A stretch of DNA of 64,000 nt, taken from Enoplolaimus lenunculus (lineage: Eukaryota > Nematoda > Enoplea > Enoplida > Thoracostomopsidae). The notes under the pieces are model-generated. The model saw only the letters and a list, made by a program, of their open reading frames with translations, was not told the origin of the DNA and did not search any database. A program made the position numbers and the translations under genes. Below are positions 56,801 to 64,000 of the stretch, in pieces. Each line of letters starts with the position of its first letter. The stretch's first letter is position 1. The stretch is taken from contig JASANG010002872.1 in NCBI GenBank assembly GCA_030248215.1, positions 62,001 through 126,000 on the forward strand, read 5' to 3'.

Positions 56801-57536
56801 GGAGAGAGAAATCTGCCAGAGCATTTGGAGGAAAAATCTGCCCGGACAGCAATTTCCCGGGGGAAAATCTGCCCGAGCAAATTTCTCCGTGGGGAAAATC
56901 TGCCTGGGCACATTTTTCCGGGGAGAAAAATCTGCCCGGGCAGATTTTTCCGGGGAGAAAAATCTGCCCGGGAGAAAAATCTGCCCGTGACACCGGGCGT
57001 ACGAGCCTGTAGCCAAGGGGGAAATGGGTGGCGCTCAGGTCCCCCTGAAAAAATTTTGGCCCCCTCTATAAATTTTCAACCTTGCTTGCAAATCATTAAA
57101 AACCTTTGAATGCCACTCCTGAAAAATTTTTAGTCCCTAGCAAGATGTGTTGGCTACGGGTCGGCGTATGTATCTACATACTAATGGGCCTTTCAGCTAT
57201 CTACAGGTCCAAAGGAACCATCGAAAAATGGCATGATTTTATGGTTTACAATTGTACCTTACGCACTTAACTTCGAATTAAGGTTAATGCTTAGGTCTTG
57301 GATTTAAGCTCAAAACAAGCTCAAGGTCATGTGGACGTGAGTTTAGGCTTTAGGGATAATTTGTACAAGGGCCTACAAATTTATAGCTCACCAGTACAAT
57401 TGTCGCGTACGCCCTTGTTCTGCTTCGTCTCAAAGCAACCGTACAAAATGCAAATGCGACTTCTGGAGGCGCTGCAGGAACAATCATTGACAACGTCATT
57501 CAAACAGTGAACGAAACTGTGACGGTGGCAACATGA
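51540..57536 (+). CDS. gustatory receptor (GR) family seven-TM protein, four coding exons
   Basis: Predicted chemoreceptor of the insect-type gustatory receptor superfamily; family members are plasma-membrane ligand-gated cation channels with an intracellular N-terminus. Exons: 51540-53834, 54914-54976, 55512-55604, 57387-57536; total about 866 residues. Hydrophobic segments fall near residues 485-515, 533-556, 587-611, 621-648, 690-713, 736-757 and, across the last splice, 813-832. Family signatures seen: an LLQWMGFHP motif before TM1 (about residue 325), VNEE at the end of exon 1 joined to ARSVIKAVL in exon 2, then FFSQMTWGISVWKAF and IERSFLFT in exon 3, and AYALVLLRL in place of the usual TYhhhhhQF in exon 4. 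All introns are phase 0 with GT-AG borders. I chose the ATG at 51540; the frame is closed by a stop at 51486 and has no earlier ATG. The roughly 480-residue N-terminal part is unusually long and rich in Ser, Thr and Pro. A TATAAAA lies at 51476. The family is secure; the ligand is unknown. Confidence 0.87.
53883..54039. mobile_element. hAT-type MITE fragment (family M10) in GR intron 1
   Basis: The segment ends with CCTGCTCCGGCACTG, the terminal repeat of the M10 family (compare 18801-18960 and 32262-32425), and contains the family's G/C-rich GGGGGCCC blocks. The left end is degraded and no clean target duplication is seen. It lies just after the exon 1 donor and extends the exon 1 reading frame by chance. 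Confidence 0.55.
54146..54368. mobile_element. M13 MITE in GR intron 1
   Basis: This is a diverged copy of a family of about 215 bp whose ends carry TTCTCAAATGTG / CATTTGAGAATA inverted repeats and the inner CACCTATCACCAGTTAG motif (see 23518-23742). Here the right arm reads GATAGATGCTATAAG then TATTTGAGAAT. Confidence 0.6.
54914..54976 (+). CDS. GR exon 2 (intracellular loop 3)
   Basis: Sixty-three bases, 21 codons, reading ARSVIKAVLCTKPQTEED then RFQ. The acceptor is a pyrimidine-rich run ending GTTATAG and the donor is CAG|GTAAGT, a near-perfect match to consensus. Joined to exon 1 it gives NEEARSV, the conserved charged start of loop 3 in GR proteins. It is too short to be found by length-based gene finding. 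Confidence 0.8.
55265..55375. repeat. imperfect hairpin in GR intron 2
   Basis: TCTGAGCTAAAGACGTATCT at the left is matched in reverse complement by AGATACGTCTTTAGCTGAGA at the right. A second, inner pair surrounds AAACGCAAAGCGTTT. It is probably a small palindromic MITE. A CATA/TATA microsatellite (about 55160-55235) lies just upstream in the same intron. Confidence 0.55.
55512..55604 (+). CDS. GR exon 3 (loop 3 to start of TM7)
   Basis: Ninety-three bases, 31 codons, phase 0 at both ends. The acceptor is ATTTCAG|GTG and the donor ACG|GTAAGT. It reads VLRFQQIFFSQM, then TWGISVWKAFLIERSFLFT. This matches the GR pattern of an F/L-rich stretch, a small 'G-x-x-x-W/F' segment and an 'I-D/E-R-S-hhh-T' motif just before TM7. 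Confidence 0.82.
56037..56660 (-). CDS. Ulp1/C48-like cysteine protease of the TIR element
   Basis: Intact 207-residue frame with ATG at 56660 and TAA at 56037. Residues 35-65 read as the usual lead-in of animal Ulp1-like proteins (INAAQILVGQQY, then GLNDTL). The catalytic block follows: HHVRSNHW with His86, VYDPLPF with Asp101, QEQGFDDCGLFAIAY with Gln139 as oxyanion residue and Cys144 as nucleophile. The fold and motif order are those of the SUMO/Nedd8-protease clan; whether it cleaves SUMO, ubiquitin or its own element's proteins cannot be told from sequence. There is no signal peptide or membrane segment. It sits alone between the TIRs with a TATATATA at about 56745-56752 on its upstream side, next to the longer repeat array, which may act as promoter. 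Ulp1 domains are known as passengers in several large DNA transposon groups, but here it is the only gene. Confidence 0.85.
   Translation of the reverse strand: MDLEYNEILDYVKNKKYPESWSQLGPSVAKNLKKKFVRHINAAQILVGQQYQDIRGLNDTLTLQIWYEGDSTEGKFIQIHHVRSNHWLTTAAGDGVIKVYDPLPFNLDDDLQRVLSRVYAHLQNEGIIRLSITPVVQEQGFDDCGLFAIAYMVDLAMGTCPSHRLYDQHLMREHLYECFESGIISAFPGRWRENKESPQFITFEVIY
56784..56996. repeat. right subterminal array of palindromic units
   Basis: About six units of (GGGCAGATTTTTC)(CGGGG)(AGAAAAATCTGCCC) type, in alternating orientation with increasing decay inward. The outer 81 bases form the right TIR. The left arm has only the 81-base version, so the element is asymmetric. The extra array lies upstream of the protease start. 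Confidence 0.8.
57005..57160 (-). mobile_element. M9 MITE in GR intron 3
   Basis: Copy of the M9 family (about 160 bp, ends GCCCGTAGCCAG / CTGGCTACGGGC, inner AAAATTTTCAACCTTGCTTG). It begins only 8 bases beyond the protease element's right end. Confidence 0.75.
57387..57536 (+). CDS. GR exon 4 (TM7 and C-terminus)
   Basis: One hundred and fifty bases including the TGA at 57534. The acceptor is TTTATAG|CTC, phase 0. It reads LTSTIVAYALVLLRLKATVQ and then a hydrophilic tail with NAT and NET sequons, ending TVAT. The AYALVLL segment occupies the place of the TYhhhhhQF signature, with Tyr kept and Thr and Gln-Phe replaced. Confidence 0.78.
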   Translation, partial: LTSTIVAYALVLLRLKATVQNANATSGGAAGTIIDNVIQTVNETVTVAT

Positions 57537-57543
57537 AAAATCA

Positions 57544-57549
57544 AATAAA
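57544..57549 (+). promoter_or_regulatory. polyadenylation signal AATAAA of the GR gene
   Basis: A canonical AATAAA begins 8 bases after the TGA that ends exon 4. This supports 57387-57536 as the terminal exon and implies a very short 3' untranslated region. Confidence 0.5.
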
Positions 57550-58906
57550 TGACATAGCTACACCTGAAACAATTTTCTCCAAAAACTTGAATTATGCGTC
57601 CTGTCCTATGAAACAAACCACACGGTCTGGAGCTGTGATTAACAAATGGGAACTGCAACCGTTATCATTGGATCAGTCTGTTGTCTTTAAACAAAACACA
57701 ATTTGCAAATTAAAATTTGTTCAAACAGCTTTGAGTAGGAGCATGGCTGTGCCATAAAGAAAACGAAAGCCAAGGGTTACCAGAAGGTTTAAATGCATTT
57801 GCAACCAGTATGCCTGATATCACAAAATATTGCAGTACAGCACACAATTGATAAAGATAAAAACTATAAATTGTTTTCCCGTGTTCTGCTGTAGAATGCT
57901 GTTTCGAATGAAATTTAGTTCGTGGAATTGGCTGCAGTGATACGACGGTATAACAAGACGAGTTGATTATTGTTTGATGTTTGCATATGAAACCGTACGG
58001 GTTTTGTCTGATTAAGTATAACTTTCGTCATAATATACGGTGTAATTAAAATAAATGTTATTTTGCCAAGTCACCTTCAGACTTTGGTAATATTTCAGTA
58101 TAACATTGTGGACAGGCAGTTGCTAGAAATCCGAACAAGAGGACCGTAGTTGTTCTCAGTACTCATTCCACCTTAAGAATTTACTACAATGTTTGTTGAA
58201 CTAAAATGTTACATTTATAAAGCAAAGTAGTGTCATCTTCACGGTGTAAAACGGAGTCAAAATAACGAAAACAGAAATAGGATACTGAAGTATAAAAGTT
58301 CCAAAGATGTTTTCACTTCAGTTTATATTTCACTGCACAGTGCAACCGGAGGTGAAAAATACCAAAGCCGTAGACTTATCTAATGGTGGGCATCGGATAT
58401 TTTTATACCCGGATATCTGGCAAGGGCAACTCTTCTTGCCAAGTATTATCCGGATATCCGAAATTAAATTTTCTATTTCGGATAACCGAAACTCGATTTT
58501 GCGCTTTTTTTTGGTTTCCGAACCTCAATTTTCGTTTCTCAAGCACTTGTTTTAACTTGTTGCTTTAAAGGAAGTACCCTGAGACCAACAAGCTGATTGC
58601 TATGAGCGTTAAACATACAATTCTAAAACAGTTTTTTTTATAATGCAACGCAACTGCTTCAATAGTGCTGGGTATTCTGCTATGAAGATTGCTACTGACT
58701 AATAAATACTTGCGTTGATTGAGGTGGTTTGGCTTGTCTCCGTCAAATTTAAACCACTGCAACAACGATTCTATCGAACATCACCCTTCCCTCGAACTAT
58801 ATATACATGAGTCATTATACGTTCCAAGAAGAAAGAACCACATTAAAATATACTTACGCAAAAGCTTACAAACATCGGTTCATGCTACTTTCAATGGTGC
58901 CCTGCT
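57550..58906. other. non-coding DNA downstream of the GR gene
   Basis: Contains GGATATCC-type words at 58390-58470 that recur at about 60003-60050. No gene supported. Confidence 0.35.
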
Positions 58907-59150
58907 TTTACCGGCGGACCCAGAATTTCTGACCGGGGACAGGCTCGTAAACGTTTTGAAACGCAATTTTTATCATTTTTTACAAATAAGTTTCTGAGGG
59001 AGGATAATTGCAAGGTAGGGACCTTGTCATTTTATCACAACAAATTTCGGAGGGAAAATTTGTAAGGACGTTACCATTTTATCATAAAATAATTTCTGAT
59101 GGGTGGCGTACGTCTGCCCGCCAACCTTTAAATCCGCTATTGCCCGCCTT
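58907..59150 (-). mobile_element. M11-like hAT MITE remnants
   Basis: ACCGGCGGACCCAGAATTTC and TTTAAATCCGCTATTGCCCG look like worn family ends. Confidence 0.35.
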
Positions 59151-60375
59151 CCACTAGACCGAAGTAGACAAGGGTTAAATTTTAGTCTAATTTTTTGCTT
59201 GGGCTTAGGCTAAGCTTTGCTTTTAGCCTTGTCTTTATTACGCTGGCTCATGTACAGAACATGGGCTTCCAGTTTTCCAGGTGGAAAACTTATAACCGGG
59301 AGTGCAGAACCATTACTGCATAGGAACTGGTTTTAAAACAGGAAAACAAACATTTTAATATGTTTCAAGTGAAAAAGTTACCAACTCCACATTTGCGTAG
59401 TGGCAACGAAAAACTACATAATGCCTGAATTCAAACGCCAGCATATTTGAAGGTTTCATAAAGAAAATTTGAAGCGTAAAATTTGTTTGGAAAATGGAAA
59501 ATTAAAATGCCAAAACTTTCATGGTTTGGTAGGAAAAATCTGAAGCATAATTTTGGCTGGGAAAACTTTGGCGTTAAAATTTCTTACTTTTCCCCAAAAT
59601 TTCCAGACCCACTCTAGTCGTAATATATCAGAACATAATACCTATTAGGCTCCTAACCTCCTCTGAAAATTATATTAAATTTCATTTTTTTACGATTGAA
59701 TATATACTTTCACTTTCACTGTTTGTGATATTGTGGACTACTGCGGAACCGAAAATGTACCTATTTTCAACAGTTATGAAATCTATATTTTTATGTATTG
59801 TGTAAAAGCGACGCGTTGAGTCGAGACTGGTTTAATAGTGCACCTGATTTTTAAGTACTAATAATTGCAACACACAAATGTAGGAAGAAACTTTTTCTGT
59901 GTTAACAGCGAAGTGCCCATCACATATTGCCAGATTTGCAAGCTAGCGTTTTACTAATTAGCATCATAAATTATTCCAAAAAATTATTTCACAATAGCAT
60001 TGCGGATATCCGGATACACATTTCTTTTCAGATATATATCCGGATATCCCATTTATACCAACAAGACTGGCCGGCGCCAAAACTGACGCGAAATTTGTCA
60101 ACGTAGACAACGGTTGGGTTTCTGAAACCCTACTTAACCCCTTATCGCACCGTGTTTAACAATTTCAACACGTATACATAGTACTAAATAGCTGAGTGGT
60201 GATGGTATACGCCTCGAATCCTAGCATAAAAGTAGCTCTCAGGGGAAATAGAAAATATTCATGTGAGAATGGGTTAAGCATGACTTAGTACTTAAGTATG
60301 TGCTAAGCAATTTTCTCGTTTATTAAAAAACGTGCTTAAGTTGAGTAAATACTTAAGTCACCGACTAAATTTGAG
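59151..60375. other. non-coding DNA
   Basis: An M1 remnant (GGGCTTAGGCTAAGC, CATGTACAGAACATGGG) lies at about 59190-59270; nothing else. Confidence 0.35.
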
Positions 60376-60480
60376 GCCCATGTTACTTTAAGGAGCGTTC
60401 AGGTTTCCGGTGGAACCATAAGAGTATGTTTAGGTTCTAGATTGCATTTTGTGCTTAGGCTTAGGAGAATTTTTGAAACC
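60376..60480 (+). mobile_element. M2 MITE, right-truncated
   Basis: GGCCCATGTTACTTTAAGG and GTTCTAGATTGCATTTTG match the family; only one TTAGGC pair remains. Confidence 0.7.
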
Positions 60481-61388
60481 CAAAATTCTTTTTAGGTATA
60501 GATTTAAAAATCCACACAATTTTTTCCCAAAATTGCACCAAAAGTTAGCCAAACACTTCGAACGCGACAATTTTTGCGAAATATATAAAAAATTTCGCTA
60601 CCGAAATTGACGAAATCTCTGACAGAAATTTTACCGTTGTAAAACGTACTTCACTGGTGTTTTGTACAATTAAACTGCTCATCAAACGCTCGTCAAAAGT
60701 AAACGCATATTTATTGCAATAAGTTAATAAAGTGATTTGAATAACACAAACTGTTGAAAAGAATTGGAATCTATCTACGATTCTATACAACACAACACTG
60801 CTAAAGTGGGCTCTAGAAACAAACATTTCAGATTTTCTTATAGTCTGAAAGCATAGGGTAGTATGTAACTGGTTTAAAATGACGCAACGACAAATAGTAT
60901 ACATAGGACTGGTTTATACTAATACATTATCATGTACTTAAAGTATAACTTTTTAATTTCAACGCGAACGCCAATTAAATTTCACATAAAATACGGTGCT
61001 GACGCAGGAAGTTCCAAAGAACAACCGACATGAAACTTATAGGTATAACTCTCCCCTGAACTGACATTAGAACAACTTATTTTCTTATTTCTACGCCATG
61101 CTTCAATTACCATTTCTCGAAAATATACTCATATACGTCAATCGATTCATGTGAAACGTTCAAAACAAAAGCACAACCTGATATAAAACACATAACTCGC
61201 CATGGTTCAACAAACAAATATTTTTACCCAATTCGGACGCTTTTCAATCTTTCGTAAGAAATTTGACATTTATATACACCAGCTTTTAACTTTTTACAAC
61301 GATTTCATTGAGAAGGCTAGATCAATAATAACGTCAGCTGTCAGTGGCGAACCGGAAGCAAGCTGAATGTTTTTATTTACATAAGGCA
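60481..61388. other. non-coding DNA
   Basis: Nothing recognised. Confidence 0.3.
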
Positions 61389-61637
61389 CACTGCAAATTC
61401 CAGTGAGTTGCTTTCAACTAAGATCGAGTTGAATCACTCAGTTTGAGTTACGACTATCAAAACTCAGACATGTGAGTTGATTCAACTCATTCTGATTTAA
61501 TTAATCAACTTCCCCGGGATCAACTCAACAGACAGTAAGAATCAACGAAACTCACAGGGAGCTACAGTTTTCTGTTAACTCAGAAATAACTAACTTCACG
61601 TCTGAGTTAATTTAATTAACTCTTTGGAATTTGCAGT
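61389..61637. mobile_element. M4 MITE, copy 3, inverse
   Basis: CACTGCAAATTCCAGTGAG at the left and TTGGAATTTGCAGTA at the right, body of TCAACTC/GAGTTGA words. Confidence 0.8.
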
Positions 61638-63014
61638 ACATACGCATACTAAGTAAATATATACTACATATAATCTATGTACACATATTTTCATATACAG
61701 TATAATGCATATATACTATGTGTAATTTCTATCGCCAGGGTTCAAAACATATCTTGTTGAATGAAAAATACACTGAATGCCAACCAGTGACAAAATAAAA
61801 GCCTTAATTTTTTCACAGGGCGAAGTATATAAGCTGTCAAACGTCATAAGTTGCATTCCTCACATTACTTAAGTAAACAAACTATCTTAACCTTTGAACT
61901 TTATACGAAGTTTGAAGAGTAGAAACCTTACAGCAATTGCATCCGGCTCCGGTTATTTGTATCCTGTCGGCGGTCGCACATCGATTTATACTAAAATACA
62001 TCGCACTAACCGAATATCGCTTTGTTTGATTCCGACATGCGGGCGCAGCAGCCGATTCAAAAACGCGGAAGCCAAATACGTTTCGCTGCTAAATATAACT
62101 AACGGTGGATAAAACCTCGCGAATGCGAAGCAATCTGCCATTTTAGCAATTTTCAGTGTAGGAGAGAAACTTGAATAGTATTTTTCATAAAATTTTGCGT
62201 TATACGATATGAGAAATTTACTGACTTCCAAAAGTTGCATGTCCTCCAGCTACTGCGCCACTGGTCTTCTAAAAATGGCATGCCCTCCAGCTACTGCATC
62301 ACTGCTGCCCGATTTTCTTGGTAATCATTCACGCCCTAATATCACTTCGCATACCGAACGCAAGACCAACAACACTCTATGAATATAAGTATACTTTTCA
62401 TCGCACCAACATCGCTCTAAACTTGGCTGTATAACACAAACAAAAATACATACCACCCCCTTAAAACGCCGTTTAACAGGTGCCGATAAAATGTTCAAGC
62501 GTTTATTGCGTCTAATTCTGCGAAAACAATCAAACATTTTCAGCTTTTACTCTACTAAAGCGGCTAATGCGTTACGACTGCTCGCGCAATACAACTACTA
62601 GAAACACAACAATAGTAGTATTTCGCATTTTTGAATCATCTCAAATAATAAAAACTAAGCATAGTAAAACTTTGTACATTATTTTTACAAATTCATACAT
62701 TACACCATCAGATTCATATTTCACAACGGTTTATTTCCAGTTTTATCCAAAGTCAGAAACTGAATGGGGGATACTTGATAGCAATAACCCAGTGTCCAGC
62801 GGAATTCATGAAAAAAAATTCAATTCGTGTTGCGCTATTCAAACACGTAGGAACCACAACTTTTTAAGTTTTGTGGAAAATTATTCATAAACATTTAAAC
62901 ATTAACAGTTGTAATATGGAGATATTATTACGCAGAAACCATCTTCACAGCTTGCAACTACTTCAACTTTGTTAAAAGTTGTTAGATTTAAAAAATTTGA
63001 TGCGATATTCTATA
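61638..63014. other. non-coding DNA
   Basis: A short pair of near-identical GGCATGCCCTCCAGCTACTG words lies at about 62240-62296. No gene supported. Confidence 0.35.
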
Positions 63015-63276
63015 AAGCCGCATGCACACGTGCAAGTTTTTTGCTGCGAGAACTTACAGCTGCAATTTGCACTTGCAAGTTTTGTCCAAAATCTTGTTCG
63101 AAAAACTTGCAGCTGCAAATCGTTTATTAAAAATCATAGCTAAAAATTTACTTCACATGCGTGAATAACCATGCAAGTACACTGAATTTACTGAAACGGT
63201 CAAAAAAGCAAGTTCTGCGCGCAATTTGCAGCTGCAACTTCTCGCAGCAAAAACTTGCACGTGTGAATAGGGTTTT
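63015..63276. mobile_element. M7 MITE, CACGTG-rich, copy 3
   Basis: GCCGCATGCACACGTGCAAG at the left and CTTGCACGTGTGAATAGGG at the right; CTTGCAGCTGCAA inside. Confidence 0.8.
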
Positions 63277-64000
63277 AAAGTAAAACCTGATGATGGAATC
63301 GCTAAATAGTCACTTACGGTACAAAAATATTTACTAGTTTTCCAATTAATAAAACAATAATTCGATGATGTAAATTATTTCAAAATCGAATTTCTTGTTC
63401 TGGCAAAAAATTCAATTCCTGTTTCTGTTCTGAACGCTGTTACAGCACAATTTCGTTGCAGTTGAAACCTTGCAATCTATTTTACGTAACTTGTAGAATT
63501 TATATACTAAAATTAAATTCATACAACTGTGTGTGAATTCCGAATGGTCATATGACAGCCTTCAGTCAAAAAGTCTACAACTGCTCTTAACTCCAAGTGT
63601 ATAACAAATTGGCTCAACAATCTTGCCTCTGAACTTCCTAATGACTATAGCCAGGCAAGCTCCATAAATCAAACCTTCAAAGTGTTATGTACATTATTAC
63701 TCATTCAAAGCGAGGTATTTCTATCGTTTTCAACAAAAGACATCTCTAAATATATACGGTGATTTTGCTCATAAATAATAGTTTAATACAGGTATGTTAT
63801 ACTTTTTACAAACGAATAAGTGGCAATGTACAATACCGGATCCGGATGTCGATTTTCGCCCGGGACTAGATATCTCGTCGGGCCTAGCAACACATCGTTA
63901 CTACACAGTCCCCACAAACTAGTGTCAAACAGCATACTGGCCCAAAATTCGAAATTGCAATATTTACACTGCAACCGCTATCAGTTCTTTCCAAACCGGC
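63277..64000. other. non-coding DNA
   Basis: Nothing recognised up to the window end. Confidence 0.3.

Larger units (their letters stand above)
55863..56996 (-). mobile_element. 1.13-kb TIR element carrying only a Ulp1-like protease gene
   Basis: The element starts CCGGTGTCACGGGC and ends with the reverse complement. The terminal inverted repeats (55863-55943 and 56916-56996) match over 81 bases with one difference. Each is built of iterated GGGCAGATTTTTC(TCC) units in alternating orientation, so each arm is itself palindromic. The right arm continues inward as a decayed array to about 56784. Between the arms lie only one protease gene and A+T-rich spacer. CCGG abuts TGTCAC/GTGACA at both ends and could be either the end of the TIR or a 4-bp target duplication; I see no longer duplication. 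It lies in GR intron 3, antisense to the host gene. No transposase is present, so it would need one in trans. The TIR match suggests a young insertion. Confidence 0.8.

Noticed and set aside
56733-57109. Frames rich in CPGRFF or ARADFS over the right array
   Set aside because: They are translations of the tandem palindromic TIR units and not genes.
61894-62112. 72-codon plus-strand frame
   Set aside because: Composition is mixed and the end runs into repeat-like GCGAATGCGAAGC sequence; no splice or family evidence.

Overview
This is an animal nuclear sequence: A+T-rich, low in gene content, with GT-AG introns and crowded with short non-autonomous transposons. The one well-supported host gene is a gustatory-receptor (GR) family gene, so a protostome and most likely an ecdysozoan is indicated. 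Two MITE families carry runs of TTAGGC, the telomere repeat known from nematodes. That is suggestive but does not fix the taxon, because these runs sit inside mobile elements and not at a chromosome end. I could not name the species.

Layout. From 1 to about 51,000 there is no complete gene I can defend. This part holds about a dozen families of MITEs (miniature inverted-repeat transposable elements). Several have visible target-site duplications: TA for mariner-like families, and 8 bp for hAT-like families and for the first TTAGGC family. It also holds four minisatellites: an 18-mer at 2.8 kb, a 10-mer at 26.2 kb, a 29-mer of 41 units in perfect register at 48.1-49.3 kb, and a 235-bp perfect duplication inside a MITE at 5.8-6.3 kb. 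One possible coding exon (13,591-13,953) and two unidentified coding-like fragments (17.2 kb, 40.6-41.0 kb) lie among the repeats. I saw no reverse transcriptase or transposase reading frame.

From 51,540 to 57,536 lies the GR gene. It has one long exon (51,540-53,834, TM1-TM6) and three short downstream exons (54,914-54,976, 55,512-55,604, 57,387-57,536) that complete loop 3, TM7 and the C-terminus. All three introns are phase 0, as is known for the C-terminal introns of this superfamily. The predicted protein is about 866 residues, roughly twice the usual GR length, because of a Ser/Thr/Pro-rich N-terminal region. An AATAAA lies just after the stop codon.

Inside the third intron, on the opposite strand, is the most unusual object in the window: a 1.13-kb element (55,863-56,996). 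It has 81-bp terminal inverted repeats differing at one position, built from palindromic subunits of GGGCAGATTTTTC type. Its only gene is an intact 207-residue Ulp1/C48-like cysteine protease with a recognisable His-Asp-Gln-Cys set. It has no transposase. From 57,537 to the end there are only MITE copies and unassigned A+T-rich DNA.
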